DNA of 64,000 nt from JBBRBB01 sp038206235 (lineage in GTDB: Bacteria; Bacteroidota; Bacteroidia; Chitinophagales; Chitinophagaceae). The DNA is taken from the NCBI GenBank assembly GCA_038206235.1, contig JBBRBB010000018.1, forward strand, positions 25,775 to 89,774, read 5' to 3'. The position numbers were made by a program, and so were the translations under genes. Shown here piece after piece: positions 42,918 through 51,173 of the stretch (positions are counted from its first letter, which is position 1; each line of letters opens with the position of its first letter). The notes beneath the pieces are model-generated. The model saw only the letters and a program-made list of their open reading frames with translations. It had not been told where the DNA came from and ran no database searches.

Positions 42918-45350
42918 TTAAACAATTGCAGAGGTTGTTTTTCTTTTCTTTTTTGAGGAGCCAAACAGCTTTTTAAAGAATCCGCTTTTACCATTATCAT
43001 AATACCCATAGCCATATTTATATCCATAGCTATATCCATATCCGTAACCATATCCATAACCCGGAATTGATTTTACATCATTAAATATTATATCAATTTT
43101 TTTGAATTTACGGTCGTTACTGAGACCTTGTATCAAATCAATTTGTTTTTTAAATGTGAATCGCTGTCTCACAACATATAAAACTATATCAGCGTATTTA
43201 CCAATCAAAAGAGCATCAGTAACTAATCCAACAGGTGAGCAGTCAACAACAACATAATCGAAGTCGTTTCGAACTTCAGTAAATAGCTGATGAACCCTGT
43301 CGTGAGTGAGAAGCTCTGCGGGGTTTGGAGGTAAGGAACCTGAACCCACTACCATGCAATTAGGATGTATTCCCGATGGTTTTATAATATCTCTAAGCCT
43401 GATATCAGAAACTATATAGTTTGAAAATCCAACTGAATTATCTATACCCAGGGCTGAAGTAATTCTTGGTTTGCGCAAATCCATTTCCATTAAAAGAACT
43501 TTTTTGCCTGAAATAGCAAGCGCACAGGCAAGGTTCATTGCTATGAATGATTTCCCCTCGCCACCCATGCTCGATGTTGTCATGATTACTTTTTCTGATG
43601 GATTGGGTAACAAAAACTGGAGGTTGGTACGAAGTGTTCTGAATTGCTCGGCTACCTCAGTTCTTGAATCTTGTGAAACAACCACTGGCTGACCCGATTT
43701 GCTATGACTTATTTCTGCAACAATAGGTACATTAGTTGCCTTTCCAATATCTTCTGAGGTGAGTGTTTTTGTATTTAGTAATTCCTTCATGAAAATTACA
43801 ACTGATGGAACAACTAAAGCCAGAAATATAGCTGCGGCAACAATGATGATAATATTTGGGAAATAAGGCACAGGGCCACGCTCTGGCTGGTCAATGATTC
43901 TTACGGGACCTATGTTGTTTGATTTGGAAACTGCTGTTTGCTCTTTTGTTTGCAGTAAATATAAATAAAGTTGCTGCATTACATCTTGCTTTCTTGTGAA
44001 GTCGAGATATTGCCGCTCTTGTGTGGGCACCGATTTCATTGCACCCTGCATTTGGCTTGTTCTTTTTTCTAAGTCGGTTTTTTGCAGAGCAATACCGCTT
44101 TTATATGTTTGCATCATGGTAAGCAAATCTCCGCGTAACTGTGATAGCTGTATATCAAGAGATTTTATGGCGGGGTTTGCCTCTGTGGTATTCTGCAGCA
44201 TGGTTTGCCGCTGCAGTTGCATGGAATTATATTTTTCCAGAGTGTTTACAAAAGCTGGGTCTTGAATGGGTGCTGTGGTGGGCATAATGCGGGAACTGTT
44301 TCTGTTATCTTGAAGATAATTTTCCAAGTCTTCAACCACTTTCATTTCAACCTGCTTTTCGGCCAGGCTTTGTGTAATGGTAGTAGTGCTGGATAAAATT
44401 GCTTTGGCATCTTCGGATAAATCAGTAAGGTTGTTCGCTTTTTTAAATCCTTCAATGCCGCGGTCAATAGTACTAAGATCGGAAGATACACCACCAAGCC
44501 TGCTGTTTATAAATGCTATGGTGCTATCGGCTACTTTATTTCTTTCAGAAATATCTGCGCTAATATATAAATCAATTAAATGCCTCAGCACTTCTTCATG
44601 CTTGGCGGGTGTGGGACCATCAAGTTCGATGTCTATTATATTTACAAATTCATTTGTGGTAATGGCTTCTATATCACTAAGATATTTGTTAAGCGCAGCG
44701 CCATAAGTTGTAACAATCAATCCCAACTCATGCTTTGGGTTGGTTTCAATAATGGCAGGATTTTGCTGAAGCACCCAGGTGCCGTATTTGAATTTCAAGG
44801 TATCGCCCCATGTTGCTGTGAAGGCGCTGTCTGAATCCTCATCCTTAAATTTCACTTTATTCTTATCAATTCTAATATCATATTCAATAGGATTGGGCAG
44901 AAGGTCTACAATTGATACTATTTTTATAGAGAATGGAGACTGTTTATAATATGTTTCTTCATACCTGTAGGGGCCTTGTCCCATATACATTACATTTAAT
45001 TGCAAATCCTTAACGGTTCGTTCTACCAAAGTACGGGAATGAATTATTTCAAGCTCATTGCTTATGGTATTTGGCACAGAGTATAAGCCTAAATCGTTAA
45101 GAAGACTTCCTTCACTTAAACCGGTAAGTCCCTTTCCCTGCGAAGTATAGCCATTAACTAAAACCCTTGCAGTAACTGCATATCTTGGAGAGGTATAAAT
45201 CATAATTAAAATGCCAAGCCCTAAAAACAAAATGATTGATAATAAATACCAATACCAGTTTCCTATAACTTTTGCTACCAGGAATTTTATGTCAACATCC
45301 TGATGGGGAGTTACACCATTTGCACTATACTCATTTCTGTAATCTTGCAT
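42918..45350 (-). CDS. Polysaccharide co-polymerase/BY-kinase (Wzc-like tyrosine autokinase)
   Basis: An 810-residue inner-membrane protein. Residues about 30-60 and 500-525 are the two membrane helices of a Wzz-type domain with a large periplasmic coiled-coil part between. The cytoplasmic kinase follows: Walker A in SSMGGEGKS near residue 595, Walker A' VLLMEMDLRKP, and Walker B FDYVVVDCSP. The C-terminal tail has 11 tyrosines alternating mostly with glycine (about residues 760-785), the expected autophosphorylation cluster, then a basic end. It controls chain length and export with the Wza-like protein encoded 46 bases upstream. Confidence 0.95.
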   Translation of the reverse strand: MQDYRNEYSANGVTPHQDVDIKFLVAKVIGNWYWYLLSIILFLGLGILIMIYTSPRYAVTARVLVNGYTSQGKGLTGLSEGSLLNDLGLYSVPNTISNELEIIHSRTLVERTVKDLQLNVMYMGQGPYRYEETYYKQSPFSIKIVSIVDLLPNPIEYDIRIDKNKVKFKDEDSDSAFTATWGDTLKFKYGTWVLQQNPAIIETNPKHELGLIVTTYGAALNKYLSDIEAITTNEFVNIIDIELDGPTPAKHEEVLRHLIDLYISADISERNKVADSTIAFINSRLGGVSSDLSTIDRGIEGFKKANNLTDLSEDAKAILSSTTTITQSLAEKQVEMKVVEDLENYLQDNRNSSRIMPTTAPIQDPAFVNTLEKYNSMQLQRQTMLQNTTEANPAIKSLDIQLSQLRGDLLTMMQTYKSGIALQKTDLEKRTSQMQGAMKSVPTQERQYLDFTRKQDVMQQLYLYLLQTKEQTAVSKSNNIGPVRIIDQPERGPVPYFPNIIIIVAAAIFLALVVPSVVIFMKELLNTKTLTSEDIGKATNVPIVAEISHSKSGQPVVVSQDSRTEVAEQFRTLRTNLQFLLPNPSEKVIMTTSSMGGEGKSFIAMNLACALAISGKKVLLMEMDLRKPRITSALGIDNSVGFSNYIVSDIRLRDIIKPSGIHPNCMVVGSGSLPPNPAELLTHDRVHQLFTEVRNDFDYVVVDCSPVGLVTDALLIGKYADIVLYVVRQRFTFKKQIDLIQGLSNDRKFKKIDIIFNDVKSIPGYGYGYGYGYSYGYKYGYGYYDNGKSGFFKKLFGSSKKKRKTTSAIV

Positions 45351-45396
45351 AAACTAAGTGTTTATAGAAATAAAAAATTAAATAATATTAAAGTAA

Positions 45397-46218
45397 TTAT
45401 CTTATCAATCTTGCTACTATTATAACCATTAATGAAAGTGCACTGCCTATGATAGCAATATCTCTTGTGCGATAAGCGCTGGCACTGGCCACTCTTTCTG
45501 CCGATGGTTCCACATATATAACATCATTGGGATGAAGATTGAAGTAAGGTGAAGCTATGGTTTTGCTGCTATCAAGATTAAGGCGCACTATTTCTTTTTG
45601 CCCGGCATCATTTGTTCTTATCAGCATTACATTGTCTTTTCTTCCATAAAGCGTTATATCTCCTGCCAATCCGAGTGCATCTATTACGGTTGGATTTTCA
45701 TTCGGAACTAAAAAGGTTGTGGGATTTTTTACTTCTCCCAAAACTGTTATTTTAAAATTAGAAAAACGAACATTTACAACCGGGTCTTTAAAATAGACTG
45801 AAATTTTTTGTGTTATCAGATCTCTTGCATCTGTTGTAGTTAAATCTTTTACCAGTACATCTCCTACATAAGGTAAATGAATAAACCCGCGTTTATCAAC
45901 TAGGTAACCGGCTATTGCGGCCTGACTAAGATTACCTCCTCCTACGGTATTAGTAACAGCACCCGAGTTAACCGGAAGATTCCCCTGATTCAAAACTATG
46001 TTAGCAGTGGGGTCAAGCGTTTGTATGGTGATATTAATAACATCATCAGGATGAATAGCGGGCGCATCTGTGGAGGCGGGAGTAATTGTTTTTGAAGTTA
46101 ATGTGTCTGGCAAATCTTTAAAATAAGCAATTCTTTCTGTTTTGCACGAAAAAAAATTCAGGAGAACAATAAAACTGACAGTGTAAAAAAATACCCGGCG
46201 ATAAACTTTTTGAAACAT
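45397..46218 (-). CDS. Polysaccharide export lipoprotein (Wza-like)
   Basis: A 273-residue protein. The signal ends in LLNFFSC with the lipidated Cys25. The Poly_export domain follows (HPDDVINITIQTLDPTANIVL), then a SLBB-type domain (VNVRFSNFKITVLGEVKNPTTFLVPNE is the start, followed by IDALGLAGDITLYGRKDNVMLIR). It ends in a hydrophobic segment (IIGSALSLMVIIVARLI) that may insert into the outer membrane, as the C-terminal helix of Wza does. It is the first gene of the leftward operon and has a consensus promoter right upstream. Confidence 0.95.
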   Translation of the reverse strand: MFQKVYRRVFFYTVSFIVLLNFFSCKTERIAYFKDLPDTLTSKTITPASTDAPAIHPDDVINITIQTLDPTANIVLNQGNLPVNSGAVTNTVGGGNLSQAAIAGYLVDKRGFIHLPYVGDVLVKDLTTTDARDLITQKISVYFKDPVVNVRFSNFKITVLGEVKNPTTFLVPNENPTVIDALGLAGDITLYGRKDNVMLIRTNDAGQKEIVRLNLDSSKTIASPYFNLHPNDVIYVEPSAERVASASAYRTRDIAIIGSALSLMVIIVARLIR

Positions 46219-46530
46219 TCTTATTTAATTTTATTTTTTTTTTAGGCACGCAAAAATAGTTGAGTAGCCTATACTCTCCAAATTAAAAATTGTTGGCTTC
46301 TATTGAGAAATTATTCTTGTTTTTCAAGGCAGAACGCATTGTACATGTATATACGTGAGGTTATTAAAATGGTTGCCTTGTATTAAAAACTAAAAGTTTT
46401 ATGAATTATTTTGCTTATTAATGGTGCTCATTTAGGGGAGAAACAACTGTACTATCAGTTTTTTGTAAGCTATATTATTTACTTTTTTTGCCTTAAAAAA
46501 ATTTTTATGTTTTATTAATGTTCTTTATTC
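46219..46530. promoter_or_regulatory. Upstream region of the exopolysaccharide operon
   Basis: About 310 bases. On the minus strand TTTG (46279-46282 in plus coordinates) is followed after 20 bases by TATTTTTG (46251-46258), an almost ideal phylum promoter. Transcription would start near 46244, about 25 bases before the wza-like ATG. The rest of the gap is AT-rich with no other clear element. Confidence 0.6.
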
Positions 46531-48387
46531 TCATTCGGGCACTACTATCTTATTGTTTGTTCTGTTTACATCTGCCATTAATTCGCTTGGGTCTATTTCA
46601 ATAGATTTTATTTCGCTTACATTTTGAGATATTTCCATTACGTATTCAGGATTTACCCATTTCCATTCCGGATGTGTTATTCTTGAAATAGTATTCTCTG
46701 CTGGTTTTTCTCCGTACATTAAGTTCATGGGAATGTAATGCAATTCTTTTGTTCCATTTTTAAATGTGATTAATACATCTGCAGGCATGGGCATGTATCC
46801 AAGTCGTTTTAAAACTATTTTAGTTTTACCTTCATTTGTGTTCACATCTCCAATTGCATAATCAATAGTTTTGGCTGAATAAATCCAGTATTCTTTATAC
46901 CACTGCAATTCTATGCCACTAACTTTTTCTGCTACACGAATAAAATCATTGGGGTTGGGATGTTTAAACTTCCACTCATTATAATATTCAAGCAAAATTT
47001 TGTCAAGCGTTTTATTGCCAACAATATAACCTAATTGCGCCATGAACACTGCGCCTTTTGAATAAGCATCCAGCGAGTAGGCATAGTTGGTATTATAATG
47101 ATCTGCATGTGTGCTCATAGGTTCTTCTTTGCCACTTTTAGCTAAAGTATAATAGCCGGCATAATCATCAGCATAAGCAAAGCCTGTATCATTCCTTAAC
47201 CATGCACTCACTCTTGATTCTGCATACGTGGTAAAGCCTTCATCCATCCAGGCATATAAGCTCTCATTTGTGCCAAGCATTCCCTGGTACCAGCTATGGA
47301 GCCATTCATGAATTGCTGCGCCAATGCTTGCACTTTTAAGTAATGTTGCCATAGGATATTCCATGCCCCCGTCGCCGCCTTGTATGAATGAATAATTTTT
47401 ATAAGGATATGCTCCAAACGTTTTCGCCATGTATGGATAAATTTTCACCATTGCTTCAGCCACTTGCTGCCATTTCCTTTGCAATGAATCTACTTTTTTA
47501 TAAACAACATAAAGCAGGGGGCCATTTACGATTTGTTTTTTAATCATGGTATAAGCGGGGTCTGCTGCCCAAACAAAATCATGCACGTTCTTTGCTGAAA
47601 ATTTCCATGTTAATGTTGGTGAGTTTGTGGTTTTTATTTTTACTCCATCCGCTTCATATCCAAATCCAATATCATTTGCATTTTGTAATGTTCCCGTAGC
47701 CGCAAGCAGGTAAGATTTATCTATAGTGATATTCACATCATAGTCTCCCCACACGCCATAAAATTCTCTTGCTATGTAAGGATTTGCATTCCATCCCTGG
47801 TAATCATATTCAACCATTTTAGGATACCACTGGCTCATACTATAGCGAATACCTTCTGCATTATCTCTGCCGCTTCTGCGAATTTGAATTGGAACCTGTG
47901 CATCGAAACCAACTTCCATGCTTGATTTGGCATGAGGTAAAATGGGTTTGGTTAATTTTACTTCAAGAATGGTTTCATGCTCGATTAATGTTTGCGGCGT
48001 TCCATTCATCTTTATATATTTCACTCTTTGATAACCCATTTCATCGGGCTTCAGTTTGCTTATACGGTCACGAACTCTCGAATCCCAATCTAAAATGGGT
48101 TCGCCATTTTTATCAGTAAACAACACAGTCTTGCCAAGTTCCCGGCTTCTTACATCCATCATGCTGCCGGGCTGAAAAGCATTCCAGTATAAATGAAAAA
48201 ATAAACGGGTTAATGTATCGGGAGAATTATTCCAGTATTCAATTTTTTCGGTACCATTAAAAATGTTGGTTTGCACATTCATATCAACGGAGATGTTGTA
48301 AGCGATGCGTTGCTGCCACCTGTCTGGCTGAGCAAATAAACTATTGAATAATAGAAAAAAAATAATAACACCAATCGTGCTTTTCAT
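46531..48387 (-). CDS. M1-family zinc metallopeptidase, secreted (second copy)
   Basis: A 618-residue protein with a signal peptide (MKSTIGVIIFFLLFNSLFAQ) from the ATG at 48387. The zinc site is HEWLHSW near residue 358, with the distal Glu in WMDEGFTTYAESR; the exopeptidase segment GGMEYP precedes it. It lacks the long helical C-terminal domain of the other M1 protein at 21.3 kb and is closer to the shorter Bacteroidota group. It is probably a periplasmic or surface aminopeptidase. It is transcribed leftwards on its own. Confidence 0.93.
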   Translation of the reverse strand: MKSTIGVIIFFLLFNSLFAQPDRWQQRIAYNISVDMNVQTNIFNGTEKIEYWNNSPDTLTRLFFHLYWNAFQPGSMMDVRSRELGKTVLFTDKNGEPILDWDSRVRDRISKLKPDEMGYQRVKYIKMNGTPQTLIEHETILEVKLTKPILPHAKSSMEVGFDAQVPIQIRRSGRDNAEGIRYSMSQWYPKMVEYDYQGWNANPYIAREFYGVWGDYDVNITIDKSYLLAATGTLQNANDIGFGYEADGVKIKTTNSPTLTWKFSAKNVHDFVWAADPAYTMIKKQIVNGPLLYVVYKKVDSLQRKWQQVAEAMVKIYPYMAKTFGAYPYKNYSFIQGGDGGMEYPMATLLKSASIGAAIHEWLHSWYQGMLGTNESLYAWMDEGFTTYAESRVSAWLRNDTGFAYADDYAGYYTLAKSGKEEPMSTHADHYNTNYAYSLDAYSKGAVFMAQLGYIVGNKTLDKILLEYYNEWKFKHPNPNDFIRVAEKVSGIELQWYKEYWIYSAKTIDYAIGDVNTNEGKTKIVLKRLGYMPMPADVLITFKNGTKELHYIPMNLMYGEKPAENTISRITHPEWKWVNPEYVMEISQNVSEIKSIEIDPSELMADVNRTNNKIVVPE

Positions 48388-48470
48388 CTTTTTATTTTTT
48401 TGGGAACAAGCTATAGAATTTCTATTAAACATTATTCCCCTCAAGAGAGTATAGAAGATTTGAATTAATA

Positions 48471-48633
48471 GCTTCGTAGAAGCGCAACGTTAGTAAAATA
48501 AAGAGTTTGAATTGAATTAAGCCTCGTAGAGGCGACACAAACAGCAAATTAATATTTCGCTCCTGCGGAGAGCTCGTTAAAAAACTGTCTAAAACTTTTA
48601 TCTACTAAACGTTTTACCTCGCCTAAGGCGAGG
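48471..48633. repeat. Cluster of short palindromic repeats
   Basis: Four hairpins in 165 bases: GCTTCGTAGAAGC (48471-48483), GCCTCGTAGAGGC (48521-48533), CTCCTGCGGAG (48560-48570), and CCTCGCCTAAGGCGAGG (48617-48633). The first two differ by a compensatory T-A to C-G change in the stem and share a similar AT-rich lead-in 50 bases apart. They fit a mobile or REP-like family rather than a single terminator. Confidence 0.6.
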
Positions 48634-48642
48634 CTGTAAATA

Positions 48643-48666
48643 AACTTAACACCTACACGTTAAGTT
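48643..48666 (-). terminator. Terminator of the PepSY-like gene
   Basis: AACTTAAC (48643-48650) pairs with GTTAAGTT (48659-48666). On the minus strand the stem begins at the stop codon of the PepSY-like gene and is followed by a T-rich stretch. Confidence 0.6.
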
Positions 48667-49115
48667 CATTTTTGAACATAGTCCATATCATTTTTTAAAA
48701 GTTTTCCATTAGCATCGAATATCAATTTTCTTTTTTCCAAACTTTTATTTACATCAATTGAATATTGCAAAGGCTCACCGAAACGCTGATGTTCTGTAAT
48801 TATATTTCTTTCCCAGTTATTGTATTTGCTTTTCTCAAAACTATTTTGCACAGTTGCGGGCATATCTTTGAAATTGATAACTCTTTCTGTGCAAAGCCAT
48901 TCTCCTGTTGCTTTAAAATCGGCGCACATTTTGGCTCCGTTCAAAGTAAACTCGGCATGAAAAGAAGAAGATTTATCTTTCCAGGAAATATTTTCTGCAT
49001 GAGGATAACGGGTTTTCTGTGCTTCAGTAACTTCAGAAGGAATTTTTTTAATTTGTGCAAAGAGTGAAGTAAAAATAAAACAGGTGAATAAAAGAAATAA
49101 AATATTTTTTGTCAT
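48666..49115 (-). CDS. Secreted PepSY-like protein
   Basis: A 149-residue protein from the ATG at 49115, with a signal peptide ending SLFAQ. The mature part shows two half-repeats of the PepSY-like (beta-lactamase-inhibitor-like) fold: VTEAQKTRYPHAENISWKDK followed by FHAEFTLNGAKMCADFKATGEWL, then the second helix VQNSFEKSKYNNW and strands to the end. Proteins of this kind are abundant in Bacteroidota, periplasmic, and of unknown ligand. A terminator follows. Confidence 0.85.
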   Translation of the reverse strand: MTKNILFLLFTCFIFTSLFAQIKKIPSEVTEAQKTRYPHAENISWKDKSSSFHAEFTLNGAKMCADFKATGEWLCTERVINFKDMPATVQNSFEKSKYNNWERNIITEHQRFGEPLQYSIDVNKSLEKRKLIFDANGKLLKNDMDYVQK

Positions 49116-49191
49116 TTTGCAGCATTTATTACAGAGGTGCAAGGTGTAACATATATTGCTTAAACAAATTATAATTACAACTTCTTTAAGG

Positions 49192-49911
49192 TTAGGAATC
49201 TTTTCCCGCCACTACAATTACAATCTCACCCCTTACATTTTTTTGAGAAAAGTGTTCGCAAACTTCGTGTAAACTTCCCCGAATATTTTCTTCAAACAAC
49301 TTTGTTAACTCTCTGCTTATACTGCACTTTCTTTCAGCCCCAAAGTATTCAATAAAATCTTTCAGCGTTTTTACAAGCCGCACAGGACTTTCATAAAATA
49401 CAATTGTTCTTTCTTCATCGTTTAATTTTGTAAGCAAGCTATGCCTGCCTTTTTTTATAGGTAAAAAGCCCTCGAATGCAAAACGGTTAATTGGCAGTCC
49501 ACTATTTATGAGTGCGGGCACAAATGCAGTGGCGCCGGGCAAACATTCAACTTTAATATTGTTTTTTATACATTCTCTAACTAACAAAAATGCGGGGTCT
49601 GAAATGCCCGGTGTGCCTGCATCTGTTATTAATGCTATTGTTTTTCCATCAGCTAATTGTTCAACAATATGGGCAAGTATTTTGTGTTCGTTATGTTGAT
49701 GATAAGGTGAGAGAGGCTTATGAATATTGTAATGTTGTAATAATTTAGATGAGGTTCTTGTGTCTTCACATAAGATAACATCAACTGATTGCAGAATTTC
49801 GATTGTTCTTAGAGTGATGTCTTTTAAGTTGCCGAGAGGAGTAGGAACAAGATAGAGAACCCCCAACCCCTGAAGGGGAGTTTTGAAACTTTGATTAGAA
49901 ATATTATTCAT
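49192..49911 (-). CDS. rsmI: 16S rRNA 2'-O-ribose C1402 methyltransferase
   Basis: A 239-residue protein. The core matches RsmI: LYLVPTPLGNLKDITLRTI, ILCEDTRTSSKLLQHY, ALITDAGTPGISDPAFLL, CLPGATAFVPALINSGLP, FEGFLPIKKGRH and IVFYESPVRLVKTL, ending in the REIVIV-type strand. The enzyme methylates the ribose of C1402 in 16S rRNA with S-adenosylmethionine. RsmI normally begins almost directly with the LYLVPTP strand; here about 18 extra residues precede it and part of them (FKTPLQGLGV) is encoded by an intergenic-type repeat (49858-49884). No other start codon lies between. Confidence 0.95.
   Translation of the reverse strand: MNNISNQSFKTPLQGLGVLYLVPTPLGNLKDITLRTIEILQSVDVILCEDTRTSSKLLQHYNIHKPLSPYHQHNEHKILAHIVEQLADGKTIALITDAGTPGISDPAFLLVRECIKNNIKVECLPGATAFVPALINSGLPINRFAFEGFLPIKKGRHSLLTKLNDEERTIVFYESPVRLVKTLKDFIEYFGAERKCSISRELTKLFEENIRGSLHEVCEHFSQKNVRGEIVIVVAGKDS
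49858..49884. repeat. Repeat element forming the 5' end of rsmI
   Basis: AACCCCCAACCCC then TGAAGGGGAGTTTTG, with a CCCCTGAAGGGG-type dyad. A related copy with an inserted middle lies upstream of fabI (52498-52545), and a looser one after the serine hydrolase gene (about 18601-18632). Confidence 0.6.
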
Positions 49912-49965
49912 GCATTATACAATCAGAATAAGTATGAAAAATATCAGGTATTTTATTACTTCCCT

Positions 49966-50217
49966 TTAGAGATTGAGGGTTTCAACTTCATAAAATTCCA
50001 TAACAGGATTTGCAAGCAATTTTTTACAAGCCTCATCCGCAATTTGTTTGGCTTCATCTTCCGATGCAGCTTCAATTTGCAGGGTGATATGTTTTCCCGC
50101 ACGAACATCCTGCACGCCATTCAATCCTAAATTCTGCATTCCGCTTTGTATGGCTTTTCCCTGCGGGTCAAGCAGGTCTTTTAATAACATCACTTTTATC
50201 TGAACATTAAAAATCAT
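49966..50217 (-). CDS. purS: Phosphoribosylformylglycinamidine synthase subunit PurS
   Basis: An 83-residue protein, the normal PurS size. The sequence VQIKVMLLKDLLDPQGKAIQ, MQNLGLNGVQDVRAGKH and the tail ACKKLLANPVMEFYEVE are typical. PurS bridges PurL and PurQ in the fourth step of purine synthesis. Its ATG overlaps the pssA stop codon by 4 bases (ATGA), so translation is probably coupled. purL and purQ are not in this window. Confidence 0.93.
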   Translation of the reverse strand: MIFNVQIKVMLLKDLLDPQGKAIQSGMQNLGLNGVQDVRAGKHITLQIEAASEDEAKQIADEACKKLLANPVMEFYEVETLNL

Positions 50218-51011
50218 TGCTCCGGCTGTTTAACAAGCAAAGATAAAAGAACGTAAGCAAGAAATGTTATTGGCACTGCAAGCCATCCAAATAATAATGC
50301 ACTGCTTACAGCTATAAGAACAAGTATAATAAAAGGCGTTACTTGCTTTATGCTAATGCTTTTAAATTTCAACGCCATCATTGGCAAGGTTGATAGCATA
50401 AGATAACACACAATGAATATCACTCCATATAAAAACCATTTGTTCAGTAACAGCGTTGTGAACCAGGCAATATTTCCATACCAAAAAATTAATGGGAAAG
50501 ATGCAATTAATAAACCAACCGCAGGCGTTGGCACACCTTTAAAACCGAAGCTTTGTTCTTTATCAACATTAAACCTTGCCAGGCGATATGCAGCCGCACA
50601 GGGAATAATGAATGCAGGCAGCAACCAAACAACATTTATATCTAATCCATTTTCCTGCTGCGCATAAGACAATCGCAAAAACTGATATACAATCATTCCC
50701 GGCGCTGCACCAAAGCTTACCACATCTGCCAATGAATCTAATTGTTTGCCCATTTCAGAAGTGGCTTTAAAAAGTCGTGCAACAAAACCATCCAAAAAAT
50801 CAACAACAGCAGCAAGCCCTATAAACAATGATGCCATGCACATTTTCTCAGGTATGCTGATGTATTGCGTCCCGGTATCATTAACATCGGGCACCAAAAA
50901 ATTATTGGCGTTATTATATAAAGGGATTAGCCCGGGCTGCAAAACATATAAAATCGCTATACATCCAAAAAATAAATTAAGCAGCGTGAAAATATTGGGA
51001 ATATGCTTCAT
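50214..51011 (-). CDS. pssA: CDP-diacylglycerol--serine O-phosphatidyltransferase
   Basis: A 265-residue membrane enzyme. The CDP-alcohol phosphatidyltransferase motif D-G-x2-A-R-x8-G-x3-D-x3-D is intact in DGFVARLFKATSEMGKQLD followed by SLAD. About seven hydrophobic segments are present. It makes phosphatidylserine, the precursor of phosphatidylethanolamine. The start MKHIPNIFTLLNLFFGC is typical. It overlaps purS by 4 bases at its end. Confidence 0.95.
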   Translation of the reverse strand: MKHIPNIFTLLNLFFGCIAILYVLQPGLIPLYNNANNFLVPDVNDTGTQYISIPEKMCMASLFIGLAAVVDFLDGFVARLFKATSEMGKQLDSLADVVSFGAAPGMIVYQFLRLSYAQQENGLDINVVWLLPAFIIPCAAAYRLARFNVDKEQSFGFKGVPTPAVGLLIASFPLIFWYGNIAWFTTLLLNKWFLYGVIFIVCYLMLSTLPMMALKFKSISIKQVTPFIILVLIAVSSALLFGWLAVPITFLAYVLLSLLVKQPEQ

Positions 51012-51114
51012 TTAATTTATCTGTTTGCCATTCCAATTGTCAATCAAAAATTTCATTTCAATAAATCTTGTAAATCAATTCAACAGGTTTACTGTGTTGC
51101 TAATTTGTAGTTAC

Positions 51115-51173
51115 TACTGCCAACTACCAACTACCAACTCCCTACCCTACTCCCAACTCCCCTACTGCTACTG
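51115..51173. repeat. Low-complexity tract with a G-quadruplex motif after pepP
   Basis: Short tandem units (CCAACTA and CTACTG types) on the plus strand. On the minus strand, which is the pepP mRNA sense, bases 51162-51140 give four G-runs (GGGG, GGG, GGG, GGG) with loops of 4, 4 and 2 bases, a canonical quadruplex pattern starting 12 bases after the pepP stop. Confidence 0.6.
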
